NCBI GenBank assembly: GCA_032622095.1
Contig: CP136061.1
Location: 235,431,815 to 235,495,814, forward strand
DNA from: Siphonodentalium dalli
Lineage: Eukaryota > Mollusca > Scaphopoda > Gadilida > Siphonodentaliidae
Direction of reading: 5' to 3'
DNA: 64,000 nt
The notes under the pieces are model-generated. The model did no database searches. It saw only the letters and a program-made list of their open reading frames with translations, and was not told the DNA's origin. The translations under genes were made by a program, and so were the position numbers. This document shows, piece by piece, positions 20,175 to 30,970 of this stretch (position 1 is the first letter of the stretch; each line of letters begins with the position of its first letter).

Positions 20175-21540
20175 TATATAATTGCTAGAATTAACGAGGC
20201 GGGATCACTTACATTCCCCTAAAAAACAAACCTAATTTATGTACAAGTCAATACCACCTTAGGATGTTACAGCCCGAATTTCAGACATTCTACATTCCTC
20301 CCACATAAAAAACAATAAAGAAATGACACATGTCAACAGAGTCTGGAAGGAATTAGCAGTCTAAATACAAACTCTCCCACACAATATTGGGCTAACCCAC
20401 AAATGGCTGGTAGAATCCAAACACTGGGACATAAAATATTACTATTAAATGCACATGGCTTGAGCTTGGTATGATATATAGTATACATAATATAGGCAGA
20501 CTGTAGAGCAGCAGAGAGTGTCAAATCATATATACCATGACGATTTCCAACAAATGTTGTCTGATTATTTTGCTGAAAACAATACCATAATTTTGATATA
20601 CATGTAGTTCATTTGTGTTAATTGTATGCAGAGTCAAACATTTTGATGCTACCTTATTTTGTGAAACAGGCATAAATGGGAGTATTTCAGGGAGAAAAGG
20701 TTTCATTATCCGTTTTCTCATTGTTGTACAAGTATTTGTTGTCTCTTTCATAAAGTGTTCTGCAGAAATGGCAATTGAACCCAAAACCCAGGATATTTAA
20801 TGCTGCACCAGCTCAGCTCCCGTCATGAAATGGTTATCCACAGACAAGTATAGACAAAGTCACACGCCCAGCAGTTAGACAAATTTTTTTTTGGTGAATC
20901 TCCATCGAAAGCTGACTGCATAACAGAGAGAATCAGCGCCTCTGAGGTTCAGCAATGATCAGGAGAATTAGCTCAGGTTATTGTTGGCTGTATGTTTTTT
21001 ATTAGTTAACGAAACAATGGGGTGTTTGACACCTGTCAGCAGGGGAAGTAATCCCCTAATAATTCAATCAGCAGGGGCAGATAATTTTGTAGTAATTCAA
21101 TCAGTGTGTAGTATGGAGAGCTATCCACTGGAATTATTCAGATCATTAGAATGAATCGAGTCATTAGAAACATGTGTGTGGTAGCAACAGGCACTCAGTA
21201 CAGTACATGTCAATATATTCATCAGCAAGTCAGAGATATATATACATACAGGCCAGGTCCTACCCTAAGAAATGTTCTAACCTCCCCTCCCCCAAACAAT
21301 TTTTTTTACATAAATACATGCAAATAGTGTATTAGTACAGAGCATGCTGTCAACAACTATATTCATTGGAAGTGGGATATATACCTAAGAGCCATGCCCT
21401 CCCCTTATAAATATTCCAGCGCGCCCCCAAATTGTATTTATATAGTGGTGTATGTCAACAGATATATTCATCAGGAGTCAGAGATATACATCTACAAACC
21501 ACATCCTCCCCAAATATATATTTCCCAACACTACCCAACC
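20175..21540. other. Unassigned stretch
   Basis: No gene found. Between about 20880 and 21110 the sequence is complex, with a local repeat of AGTAAT..AATTCAATCAG around 21040-21105. TATA-type microsatellite fragments occur near 21235. Confidence 0.45.
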
Positions 21541-22059
21541 TAGATCATGCCATGAATCTCTACTATGGCTACCGCCCGCAGAAATCATATTCCACCAGTA
21601 GAAAACCTGGGAACTTTTTGAAGTTTTGACAGGGAACCTTATATAATCGAAAAAATAACAAATGGAATATATTTCTCTGTTAGTATCTCTTTCTTAATAA
21701 TGTACTTCACTGAAGGTGAAGGTCCCAACTCGAAATTTCACGATTTAAAGTGACTTTGTGAGCGATTTTGCTTTGCGTTTCTTACAATTATGGAACTTTT
21801 CCTGGGTAATTAATTCAATGTTTATTGCCATATTGTCTTACAAAAGTCACAGAAAAACATGCAATTTCGAGTAGGGACCTTCACGTAAAGTGAAGTACAC
21901 TATCAAGGAACAGATAATCACTAAGAAATATATTCCCCATGTTATTTTTGACTTTATAAGGTTCCCTGTCAAAACTTCAAAAAGTTCACAGGTTTTGTAC
22001 TGGTGGAATATGATCTCTATGGGCGTTAGCCAGAGTATAGAGATTCATGGCATGATCTA
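21541..22059. mobile_element. Family J palindromic-ended element, full copy J1
   Basis: Ends TAGATCATGCCATGAATCTC and GAGATTCATGGCATGATCTA are complementary. The terminal inverted repeats run over 100 bp and contain CATATTCCACCAGTA and AAAACCTGGGAACTTTTTGA. A second inverted pair (GAAGGTCCC/GGGACCTTC) lies inside. The 519-bp element has no coding capacity. The superfamily is unresolved. The flanks CCCAACC and CCAACCC suggest but do not prove a target duplication. Confidence 0.78.
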
Positions 22060-22731
22060 TACCAACCCTACTAAGAAGTAATTTCACACTAATGAATATG
22101 TTCTGATAATTCCCCAAGTATAATACCATTGAAGTGCCCCAAAGAACCCAATTTACAGAAATAGGTGAAGTAAATACATGTAGGACGTATGGTGCATGTC
22201 AATAGATATACTCAACAGTGAAATTTATCTTACTGCATCTTACAGCATGCCTCCTCCAAAATATGTTCCAGCCTCAGCCATCGCAATTGGCTATGGTAAA
22301 ACGGGCAATATTGAAGCAATAGGCCATTAAGGCAGTCAATGGTGGGTCAGCCCTAGGTACATGTATTGCAATGGTTATATAATATAGGCCCACAGGATTT
22401 TATCTAATTTCCCCATTGAATGCTCTGTGGTTCTGGGTATCTTACCAGATATTTCAGGCGAGAACTCAGACAGAACACTGCCACAGATTGGAGTATCTCA
22501 AATTTACAGAAAACAGATAACACAAGCATCAGCCACAGAGACCTGTAGCAAAGGTCAAAAGAAGCCTAAAATATTAAACAAATCAATTCATATAATACAA
22601 ATGTTTTATATACATGTAATTTATAAATTAATAATAAAACAATTTCATTATATGGTTCAGCCCTCAAAATTGGGAAAAACTTTAAATTTAATGCTACTAG
22701 CATGTTAGATTCCATTTATTGCCATGGCATT
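22060..22731. other. Unassigned sequence
   Basis: A 93-codon open frame at 22427-22708 shows no recognisable family and no splice context that I can defend. I call nothing here. Confidence 0.45.
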
Positions 22732-22835
22732 TACAGTAATGCCCTAAGTAATCGACTCCATAACCACAGCAGAATTATGGGTAACTTTTCAGGATTTAGT
22801 TGGAAATATGGCTTGTTGCCATTCATCGGAAAGCT
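22732..22835 (+). mobile_element. Left half of family D
   Basis: Begins TTACAGTAATGCCCTAAGTA and runs to the hairpin centre (CATCGGAAAGCT), where D sequence stops. The right arm is missing. Confidence 0.82.
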
Positions 22836-22890
22836 ATAACCAATTACGAGGACTGTATGGCTACCTATTGACGCCTGATGTAAGCACCTG

Positions 22891-23759
22891 TAGACCCCGA
22901 AGCCACGACAAATAGTTTTCATGGCTGGCTCAACCGACTTTCGTGGCTGGTTATCTAGCTAAGCCGGCTCAGTCACGACGTTCATGGCTGACGAAATATG
23001 GCGGCTCAGCCGGCTGAGATGTTATCATTTAGCGTATTTTCGTTTCCGAAATGTTCCTAATCCCTTGTTACCGGTCATAGACGCCGTTTTTTTAGCGTTT
23101 GTGGTGAACCCGTAGAATTCCAGATCACACATAATCTTTTGATGTTGGGCTTTTCCATTATGGTGAAAATTCACGAAGGACTGGCATGGATATACTGTGT
23201 AGTTTCCCATCTAATCGGTATAAGTAGTTACATTGGGACTTCTGTCGACTTCAGACTGCTATCATCACTGCCATCTTGCGATATATGCATGCACCATTGA
23301 ATGATGAACCCGATAGTAATGATATATAATATTTCAAACTATTTTCTATTCTTATGTGTATATATTGACAAATGCCAGCGATGTCTGAGAATGGGTGTTG
23401 TCGATATAAACAATTTATATTTTAACCCTTTCAATACCGAACGGATGTGCCCAGTCAGTTATATGAAAGCATGCATTGGGATAGTCTATTCCACATTAAG
23501 GGGCCCGGTGTTCTGATAATATAACAACCATGCCGTGTCCATGCGAGTATATGCCAATATCAGGCAATGCGGTTTAGTTCTTTGCGATTCACAGTACAGT
23601 TATGCTTGACATATAAGCCCATGCAAACGGCTCAGCCATTTTACAATTCCGGCGGCGGAGATATTTAAATGTGGCTGGCGTTAGAGATAATATGGCTGGC
23701 GGCGGCTTCTGGCCAATATGGCTGGCGGCGGCGGCGTGCGATGGCGGCTTCGGGCTCTA
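22891..23759. mobile_element. hAT-like non-autonomous element, family hAT-2
   Basis: An 869-bp element with ends TAGACCCCGAAGCC and GGCTTCGGGCTCTA, one mismatch between the inverted repeats. It is flanked on both sides by a perfect 8-bp duplication AGCACCTG (22883-22890 and 23760-23767). Subterminal regions are unusually GC-rich, with many GGCTGGC/GCCGGCT and GGCGGC words. No transposase frame is evident. It contains a decayed E-like segment starting TTAACCCTTTCAATACCGAA at 23422. Confidence 0.9.
23422..23520 (-). mobile_element. Decayed E-like fragment inside hAT-2
   Basis: TTAACCCTTTCAATACCGAA, CCAGTCAGTTATA and CATTGGGATAGTCTATT follow the order of an E terminus. The remaining E sequence is lost. 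Confidence 0.5.
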
Positions 23760-23767
23760 AGCACCTG

Positions 23768-24039
23768 TGATTTGTGGTATCAGCAAAACTGATATTTTTC
23801 ATAACGCTCAGTGAGCAAATCCATTTGAGTTTGGTGCATTCCCATGTCTGATACTTCTATATGTCACATTCTTGCATCCTATTCTGGGATTAAGGATGAG
23901 AATCTGCAGCATGTAAATAATTGGTTGCTGAGACAATAGGAATGTGACATCTGCCAGCATCAGTAGGTTAGTCAGATGATTAGGCAATATATTGTCAATG
24001 TTGATCATCTGCAATGAAGCTCTAGATTAATTATCCACC
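23768..24039. other. Unassigned sequence
   Basis: No gene or repeat recognised. Confidence 0.5.
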
Positions 24040-24180
24040 GTTCAATTTGACACCCCTAAATTACTATTTCTCGGATTTGGGAGTAAACAATGTTTGTTTT
24101 GAGTCGAAGAAGTCATCTTTCAAACCTCAGCGCTATTCGATATCTGAGATCTATTAATTGTATCCACCTCGAGTTTTTGT
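24040..24180 (+). repeat. Dispersed repeat L, copy 2
   Basis: Matches 1070-1195 in order of blocks (CTAAATTACTATTTCT, TTTGAGTCGA, CCTCAG, GATATC, TTAAT). Divergent and unclassified. Confidence 0.5.
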
Positions 24181-25370
24181 CAGGTTAGCTAAAACTCCAC
24201 TGGATTCCATCTAGAAATATATATTGATATGTGCAGACGCCGTGGCAAGATTTTGAGAGGTCATTCTAGGTCATGGTTTTTCCATGGGTTTTGTGATAGG
24301 AAACGATTTTCAGAATAAGAGACGATGAAAATTATTGCCATAAAAAAATGAACAGTGGCTTAATTATGATAGTTGGCATGTTTATACATGTTCATATACA
24401 TATTTCGGAATCAGTAACCCTGTATTATTCATGAAAAGAGACAAGTGATAACGCCAAGCCCATTACACATGCAAGTAGATGTTTGTTTACATTTGTGATG
24501 ACACATGCTTGGAAATTCCAGTTCACAACAGTAGCCACCACCAGACCCATTCAAACTGCCATATAAATGTGTTAGTATGTGACTTTTATGTTTTTTTGGC
24601 TGACTTTTATATTTTTTTGGCGACTGATATGGTACATGTACTTCCTATTGTTGTGAGTATTTATTGGTAATAAACTAAATTTCTTCTCAAAATTAAGCTG
24701 TTTTGTTTGTTTAATTTTATTGGTGTGTATTGTCATTTCAGCCATTAGTCCATAGGATGGGATATTTTATTTCAATATAAATATATTAATACATAGTACA
24801 TTTTACAAATATTGTATTGTATATTCGATGGTGTGGCATAGTCAGGCTAGACTGTCTTCCTGTCACCCCTATCCATGTCACACCATGGTAAATTATTGCT
24901 GAGTGTTAAGGGTGGAGGAAAGACTGAACAAAGGGCTAATTTCACTCCCCTGCACATAGAAATCGCTGACCCCCGGAAAGCAACTGACAAACTTGCCCAG
25001 ATACATGAATCAGGTAAGTTACCCTACCCAAGATTTCAATAGCGAGTAAGTCAGTTAGATTATGGTTATTTTTTGACACAATAAGAAATAACAAGTTAGA
25101 TTTAATGCGATAAAAAAACTTTGTCTATACAACTTGAATATGTATCCTGCATATACATCTATCACTCTATGTTACAGCACACTATGTTACAGAAAAAAAC
25201 AGGTTTTTCATACTTTTTAATTATTTTGTTCGTCTGTTTATCAGCCTCACAGGAATGTCAGTAATATAATTTTAGTAGGGAGGTTTTTTTGTTAGTAGGT
25301 AGGTTCAGGAGCAGTCTGATTGTAATACAGACTATTGAACTAGCTACACATTCCAGAATCTGAACCATTC
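24181..25370. other. Unassigned AT-rich stretch
   Basis: No gene recognised. Short repeats such as GACTTTTATxTTTTTTTGGC occur at 24581-24621. Confidence 0.5.
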
Positions 25371-25572
25371 AGCAGGGAATCCCATTCCTTCCAAGAAGTA
25401 TTACATCAGGGTCAGTCAATCACAACATTCAAGGTACAGCCAAACAGGCGATTGTCAGAATTCCTATACAGCGACCACAATTCAAGTAGACCTCGTCACA
25501 TAGCCAATTTCATACAGTGTTCTGCAGTGTTTACAAATTAAGTGATTATGACAACTAATTAAATGCTAAAGT

Positions 25573-25784
25573 ATAAATGCCCTAATTAATTGACTCCTTA
25601 ACCACAGCAGAATTATGGGTAACTTTTCAGGATTTAGTCTAAAATATGGCTTGTTGCCATTCATCGGAAAGCTCTCAGAGAGCTTTCAGATGAATGGCAA
25701 CAAGCCATATTTCCGACTAAATCCTGAAAAGTTACCCATAATTCTGCTGTGGTTAAAGAGTCGATTAATTAGGGCATTACTGTA
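25573..25784. mobile_element. Family D MITE D8
   Basis: A nearly full palindrome with centre CTCTCAGAGAGC. The left end is damaged (TATAAATGCCCTAATTAA). The right end TTAGGGCATTACTGTA is intact. Confidence 0.85.
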
Positions 25785-26046
25785 TGTAAAAGCATCTATG
25801 AAGAGTCCAGAAATAACCAATAATAGTATTTCCACAAATTTCAACCAAACAGCAGGGAATCCCATTCCTTCCAAGAAGCATTACATCAGGGTCAGTCAAT
25901 CACAACATCTCAAGGTAAAGCAAAGATTCCAAACAGGAGATTGTCAGACTTCCTATAAAGCTACCACAATTCAAGTAGACCTCGTCATATAGCTAATTTC
26001 ACACAGTGTTCTGCAATGTTTACAAATTTAGAGATAATGACACGAA

Positions 26047-26115
26047 TTAACCCTTTCAGATGATCAAGGAAATATGGGTTGATTCAAAAATCGGACTCGG
26101 CACTGAAAGGGTTAA
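26047..26115. mobile_element. 69-bp relic with family B-like right end
   Basis: TTAACCCTTTCAGATG on the left and GGCACTGAAAGGGTTAA on the right, both with TTAA. The right half (ATATGGGTTGATTCAAAAAT) matches family B, and the interior is deleted. Confidence 0.8.
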
Positions 26116-26188
26116 ACAAAATATAAAAAGCATCTATGACGAGTCCAGCTTTGACCAATAATAGTATTTCCACAAATTTCAACAGTTA

Positions 26189-26542
26189 ACAACACCAACT
26201 ATTTTATTTGCAAAAATGAAACCAAAAGTAGATATCTGTTAGTCCTACAACAAATTTTCATGCAAAATGTGCACTGTGGTGGCATCGTACTGCAGAGATT
26301 GCCTGGAGAATCAATTTATAGCAGCAGTAATATCTATGATGGTGATATCGTTCAGACTATCAAACACGTAGTTAGTTCAATAGTCTGCATTTCTATCAGA
26401 CTGTTCAGGGGTTACAAAGTATATTTCATTGTACCTTAAATAAAAGACTCATCAATTTTATTGGATTTAAATTGTGAAACTTTATCTGAGGAACGCTGAG
26501 TACATCTTTAAATGAACAGTCCATCTGACTGATATTTGAAGC
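26189..26542. other. Unassigned sequence
   Basis: No gene or repeat recognised. Confidence 0.5.
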
Positions 26543-26987
26543 TTAACCCTTTCTGTATTACATGCTCATTGATGAGTAGTTATCCCTTAGGAAATGTTCA
26601 GATAATAAGTTCATCAAACAGCTGAACTTATTATCTGAACATTTTCCCACCAACGAGTAAGAACTCTTCCACACTTGTAATATACAGTAATGCCTTAAAT
26701 AATCGACTCCTTAACCACAGCAGAATTATGTGTAACTTTTCAGGATTTAGTCGGAAATATGGCTTGTTGCCATTCATCGGAAAGTTCTCACTGAGAGCTT
26801 TCCAATGAATGGCAACAAGCCATATTTCCGACTAAATCCTGAAAAGTTACCTATAATTCTGCTGTGGTTAAGGAGTCGATTATTTAGGGCATTACTGTAT
26901 CTTGGGGAGTCGATTATTTAGAGCGTTACTGTATATACATTTATTTATAAATGAATGGGAGAATCCGTTTAATTAAGAAAGGGCTAA
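26543..26987 (+). mobile_element. Family E MITE E7, host of nested D9
   Basis: Left end TTAACCCTTTCTGTATTACA and hairpin CAGATAATAAGTTCA/GAACTTATTATCTG. The right end is GAGAATCCGTTTAATTAAGA then AAGGGCTAA. About 60 bp of E are missing where D9 sits. Confidence 0.82.
26683..26933. mobile_element. Family D MITE D9 with a duplicated right terminus
   Basis: A full palindrome (26683-26899) followed by a second, slightly diverged right terminus (GGAGTCGATTATTTAGAGCG then TTACTGTA, ending 26933). It is inserted into the right half of an E element. Confidence 0.85.
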
Positions 26988-27832
26988 TGCACCTAATATT
27001 ATATCATGGGTGAACATGAACCTAAGGGAAATTCACAACTTTTGGGTGTGTCAATAATGATAGCACACAGTGACTGCCAGTGAGACATTAATGAACGGAT
27101 AAAATTCATGTCCTAATAATCAATCTCTCTGCACATTGGGATAAGATTTTAGAGTGAGACAAACTTCAGACATGCACTGCCTACTGAGTACTGTGCCAAT
27201 GTGCTGCAGTTTTAGATATAGCTTAGATATCCTTCAAATAGTTACTGGGGACACCTGTGGAGAACTATACTTACAAAGGGCCATAACTCCAACAATAATG
27301 GGCAATAATTATTAAGAAGTCATTTACAGGAATCAGCATGAATGTGTGAGTGCCTTAGCTCAGAAGTTACCATATGAATAAACATATCCAAGGTTTTTTA
27401 TCAACCTGGAACTATTTTTTTAGGAACACATGTTATTGGTTAACCCGCAAATATCTTCCTCATATTGTTAAAATCTCTGTCTTGCAGGATAGTGAACTGA
27501 CTGGAGCCAAGGAGCAAAAACATAACAACCCATTCATGGGTTTTATGTAGTTGCAACTAATAAGGGAAAATGAAAATCAGCAACCCACCAAACACCTTCT
27601 TTTTTGTTTTTGTTGTGGCATTGGCCTTTTAATAATAAAAACATATGACCATAAATCAGGCAAAAACTTATGTATCGGTACCAAACTCAATTCCAACTTA
27701 GAGTGATGTGGAACATGGATACAAATAAGTTTAAATATTGTGTGATTTGTAAAGTCATTTAGAAAAGTTTGCTGCTAAAACCACTATATTTTAAATATTA
27801 AGATATTTCAATTTATTTGATGATATATATAA
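26988..27832. other. Unassigned stretch
   Basis: No gene, no strong repeat and no motif recognised. Confidence 0.5.
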
Positions 27833-28086
27833 CAAGCCTTGAAATAGTGTGTCTGTCATTTGCAGAATGAGGTCCCCAGAGGGTGAATTTAGTGATGCTA
27901 CCCCACATAGCGGGCTAGCATCACTAAATTCACCATCTGGGGACCTCATTCTGCTGAGATGTAAGCAGAATGAGGTCTCCAGAGGTTGAATTTGGTGATG
28001 CTAGCCCGCTATGCGGGGTAGCATCACTAAATTCACCCTCTGGGGACCTCATTCTGCAAATGACAGACACACTATTTCAGGGCTTG
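27833..28086. mobile_element. Family F short form, F-b
   Basis: 254 bp with ends CAAGCCTTGAAATAGTGTGT and CTATTTCAGGGCTTG. It holds two mirror-image hairpins, each made from GAGGTCCCCAGAGGGTGAAT and its complement with CCCGC..GCGGG centres. No coding function is seen; the open frames are palindrome artefacts. No clear target duplication. Confidence 0.85.
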
Positions 28087-28130
28087 GGTAAGAAATGGTT
28101 GGCCTCATGACCTCATCATCATTATTTCTT

Positions 28131-28431
28131 AACCCTTTCTGTACTTTGGACGTAAAAGTGCACGCTGTGTGCTATATGGTCCGTAGATACTATGGACCTG
28201 CTTCAGCACACTAGCAGTGGGCCATTATTCAATAACTGGAACACAGAGATTTGTGCATCGCAATAACTATATCTCGAAGTTTCAAACAGTGTATGATGTT
28301 CCACGATTCTGAATGATAATAGCCATTCGACTGAGTCAGTTTTATGGTTCTTGTGATATTCCCGTTACAATTTTCCACTGGAAAATGAATAACATCAACA
28401 GTCCAGCACACAATGTCGTTCAGCAGCGAAG
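28131..28431. other. Isolated TTAACCCTTT terminus and unassigned sequence
   Basis: TTAACCCTTTCTGTACTTTG at 28131 looks like a TTAA-type element end, followed by inverted phrases around TATGGTCCGTAGATACTATGG. No matching right end was found. The rest is unassigned. Confidence 0.35.
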
Positions 28432-28435
28432 AGGC

Positions 28436-28701
28436 TAAGTAATCGACTTCTTAACCACAGCAGAATTATGGGTAATTTTTCAATATTTAGTCGGAAATAG
28501 GAAATAGGAAATGTTCAGATAATATGTTCAACAAACTTATTATCTAAACATTTCCCTCAATAAATATAGGACTCCTTCTGCATTTTGATTTATCTATTGT
28601 CTGCTTTTATCACCTTAACATCCTTCCAAATGTATAATAGACCATACCGATGTATACTTTTTAACTGCCTGGGAGAATCCATTTAGTATAGACGGGGTTA
28701 A
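28436..28701. mobile_element. Left D half fused to a truncated E
   Basis: A D arm (ATCGACTTCTTAACCACAG to TTTAGTCGGAAATAG) lacking its outer end joins directly to E sequence (AGGAAATGTTCAGATAATAT). The E part continues to its right end (CCATTTAGTATAGACGGGG then TTAA). Confidence 0.75.
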
Positions 28702-28752
28702 ACAGAGAGTGCTGCTATGATATCATCACATTAAAGGTCCCTCTGGATCAAT

Positions 28753-28875
28753 ATAACCCTTCCATGACTGGAGCTTCCTGAAAATTTGTGAATATGCATT
28801 CTCTTTTATATGCCCTATAAGAGAATGCATTGACACAGGATCTTTAATGCTGCACCAGCATCATGAAAAGGTTAA
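28753..28875 (-). mobile_element. Family C MITE, short copy C3
   Basis: Left end AACCCTTCCATGACTGGAGC, a reduced palindrome (TATGCATTCTCTTTTATATG/TATAAGAGAATGCAT), GATCTTTAATGCTGCACCAGC and right end CATGAAAAGGTTAA. Confidence 0.72.
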
Positions 28876-28929
28876 CCACTTCAATTTTGGTTTTGTGAAT
28901 AGCACAAAACAGAATATAACAGATAAAAG

Positions 28930-29187
28930 CAAGCCTTGAAATAGGGTGTCTGTCATTTGCAGAATGAGGTCCCCAGAGGGTGAATTTAGTGATGTTACCC
29001 CGCATAGCGGGCTAGCATCACCAAATTCACCCTCTGGGGACCTCATTCTGCTTTAATACACCTCAGCAGAATGAGGTTCCCAGAGGGTGAATTTGGTGAT
29101 GCTAGCCCGCTATGCGGGGTAGCATCACTAAATTCACCCTCTGGGGACCTCATTCTGCAAATGACAGACACCCTATTTCAAGGCTTG
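28930..29187. mobile_element. Family F short form, F-c, with perfect target duplication
   Basis: 258 bp with ends CAAGCCTTGAAATAGGGTGT and CCTATTTCAAGGCTTG. It is flanked by a perfect 8-bp duplication GATAAAAG (28922-28929 and 29188-29195). It has the two internal hairpins with GCATAGCGGGC and GCCCGCTATGCG centres. The 8-bp duplication fits hAT-type transposition, although the CAAGCC ends are not the classic CAGGG/TAGGG form. Confidence 0.9.
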
Positions 29188-29195
29188 GATAAAAG

Positions 29196-29705
29196 TGATT
29201 TCGTAACCCAGGGATTCACCATTTACATTTGTACAAAATTTGGGCTCGTGGAAATCACCAATCTCATCTAAATCCTGATAGAATATATTCTTGCAGCGTC
29301 AATGATATCAGCAATAAAATTTACAGTTATTGGTCATTAGAGAACCATTTCACTCACACTTCCCACCTGGGAACTACAAATGACCAGTAGTATTTATTGG
29401 AGCTCTCCAGTGGAGTGGTCTAACAATAAAGATAGAGCCTGGTCAGTGTATACCATGGTTCCTGTTAATTCCATTCAAGCAGCCTGTATTATTTTGATGA
29501 TGGCACCCACTAGGAATATCCCATAAACAGGGATCTAAGTGGTCATTAGTGACCAATTCCTCTCAGTTAAACCATCTGGATTCCCACCACCACTCTCCAA
29601 TAAAACTCCTAAATCTGTCATAGTCAATCACAGGCATCAGGTCGAAAATAAATCAAAAACCAGAGGGAGGGCTCACAGTAACATATGGTGGCTGGTCACT
29701 ATGGT
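29196..29705. other. Unassigned sequence
   Basis: No gene or repeat recognised. Confidence 0.5.
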
Positions 29706-30158
29706 ACAAGCCTGAGTTTAGTGTTTGTCATTTGCAAAATAAGGTCCCCAGAGGGTGAATTTACTGACACTATCCCAAATAGCAGGCTAGAATCACCAAA
29801 TTCACCCTCTGGGAACCTCATTCTGCACGGCCTCATATGCTATGGGAGACATACACTCAGATTGAAGTTCCCAAAGGGTGAATATTTTGATGTACACACA
29901 TTGGGAACCTCGATTATGCAATGTGTTGTCCGCCAATTCCGGGATATAGTAAACTAAAAAAGAAATATAATCTAAGTGAAGAAGTTTCCACAGAAATTAG
30001 ATAATAAAGAAACTTTCCAGAAAAGACCAGGCCTGAGCAGACTGAGGTCCCCAGAGAGTGAATTTAGTGATGCTAGCCCCCTATGCGGGATAGTGTCACT
30101 AAATTCACCCTCTGGGGACCTCATTCTGCAAATGACAGGCACACTAAACTCAGGCTTG
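29706..30158. mobile_element. Family F long form, F-d
   Basis: Left end CAAGCCTGAGTTTAGTG and right end CACTAAACTCAGGCTTG are complementary, giving a 453-bp element. The interior includes GTGAAGAAGTTTCCACAGAA and AAAGAAACTTTCCAG, also seen at 53330-53380. The hairpin arms are more diverged than in the short form. Confidence 0.75.
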
Positions 30159-30166
30159 CTTCTGTA

Positions 30167-30421
30167 CAAGCCTTGAAATATGGTGTCTGTCATTTGCAGA
30201 ATGAGGTCCCCAGAGGGTGAATTTAGTGATGCTACCCCCGCATAGCGGGCTAGCATCACCAAATTCCTCCTCTGGGAACCTCATTCTGCTGAGGTGTAAG
30301 CAAAATGAGGTCCCCAGAGGGTGAATTTGGTGATGCTAGCCCACTATGCGGGGTAGCATCACTAAATTAACCCTCTGCGGACCTCATTCTGCAAATGACA
30401 GACACACTATTTCAAGGCTTG
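30167..30421. mobile_element. Family F short form, F-f, with perfect target duplication
   Basis: 255 bp, ends CAAGCCTTGAAATATGGTG and CTATTTCAAGGCTTG, flanked by CTTCTGTA on both sides (30159-30166 and 30422-30429). It lies immediately after the right end of the long F element, separated only by the 8-bp duplication. Confidence 0.9.
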
Positions 30422-30571
30422 CTTCTGTACACTACCACTGCAAACACTTCGGTAACAAGGGTTCTGAGACAATCTATATCAATGATGGCGAGTTGATCCT
30501 GGCCTAATGTTACTGACTGAGCTACTTTGATTTTTGAAAAGTTGGCAGAATGAGACACAAGCAGTACAGAT

Positions 30572-30970
30572 TTAACCCTTTACCCAACAAACCGGCCAAA
30601 ACCGGCCAAATAAAGCTTCAACAGCCTAAAATATCTTCGGTCTGTCTCAATAGAACCATACAAATATGGATATCATTGGAACCGGCTCCTTGACCACATT
30701 GTGATAGTTACAGTTATGCCCTGTGCCAATGCATTCTCTTATATATGCGAGTCGACCATAGGTCGCCTCGCATATATGAGAGAATGCATTGGCCTAAATA
30801 AAATCTTTTTTAACACTTTTTACCATTTTTTCTTACATTCTTTAACAATTTTATAATTTTTAATGTGTTAAGCCAATGCATTCTCTTATATATGCGAGGC
30901 GACCTATGGTCGACTCGCATATATAAGACAATGCATTGGCACAGGGCCCTTCTGTTGGGTAAAGGGTTAA
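30572..30970 (-). mobile_element. Family A MITE A6
   Basis: A complete inverted copy of 399 bp with TTAA at both ends, the ACCGGCCAAAACCGGCCAAA doublet, both palindromic cores and the usual spacer. Confidence 0.92.

Larger units (their letters stand above)
25371..26188 (+). repeat. Local direct duplication with MITEs at the junctions
   Basis: A unit running from AAAAGCATCTATGA through CAGCAGGGAATCCCATTCCT to ATTCAAGTAGACCTCGTCA is present as a partial copy at 25371-25551, a fuller copy at 25786-26046 (offset 480 bp) and a short partial copy at 26123-26186. A D element separates the first two and a 69-bp B-like relic separates the last two. Confidence 0.85.

Noticed and set aside
26543-26933. 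Nested D sites in E as a single shared hot spot
   Set aside because: The three D insertions into E are at different positions in E, so a single preferred TA is not supported.
28861-29271. Several short frames with SPEGEF and NSPSGD phrases near F elements
   Set aside because: They recur only because the F hairpins are repeated; both strands give the same phrases and each frame ends at the element border.
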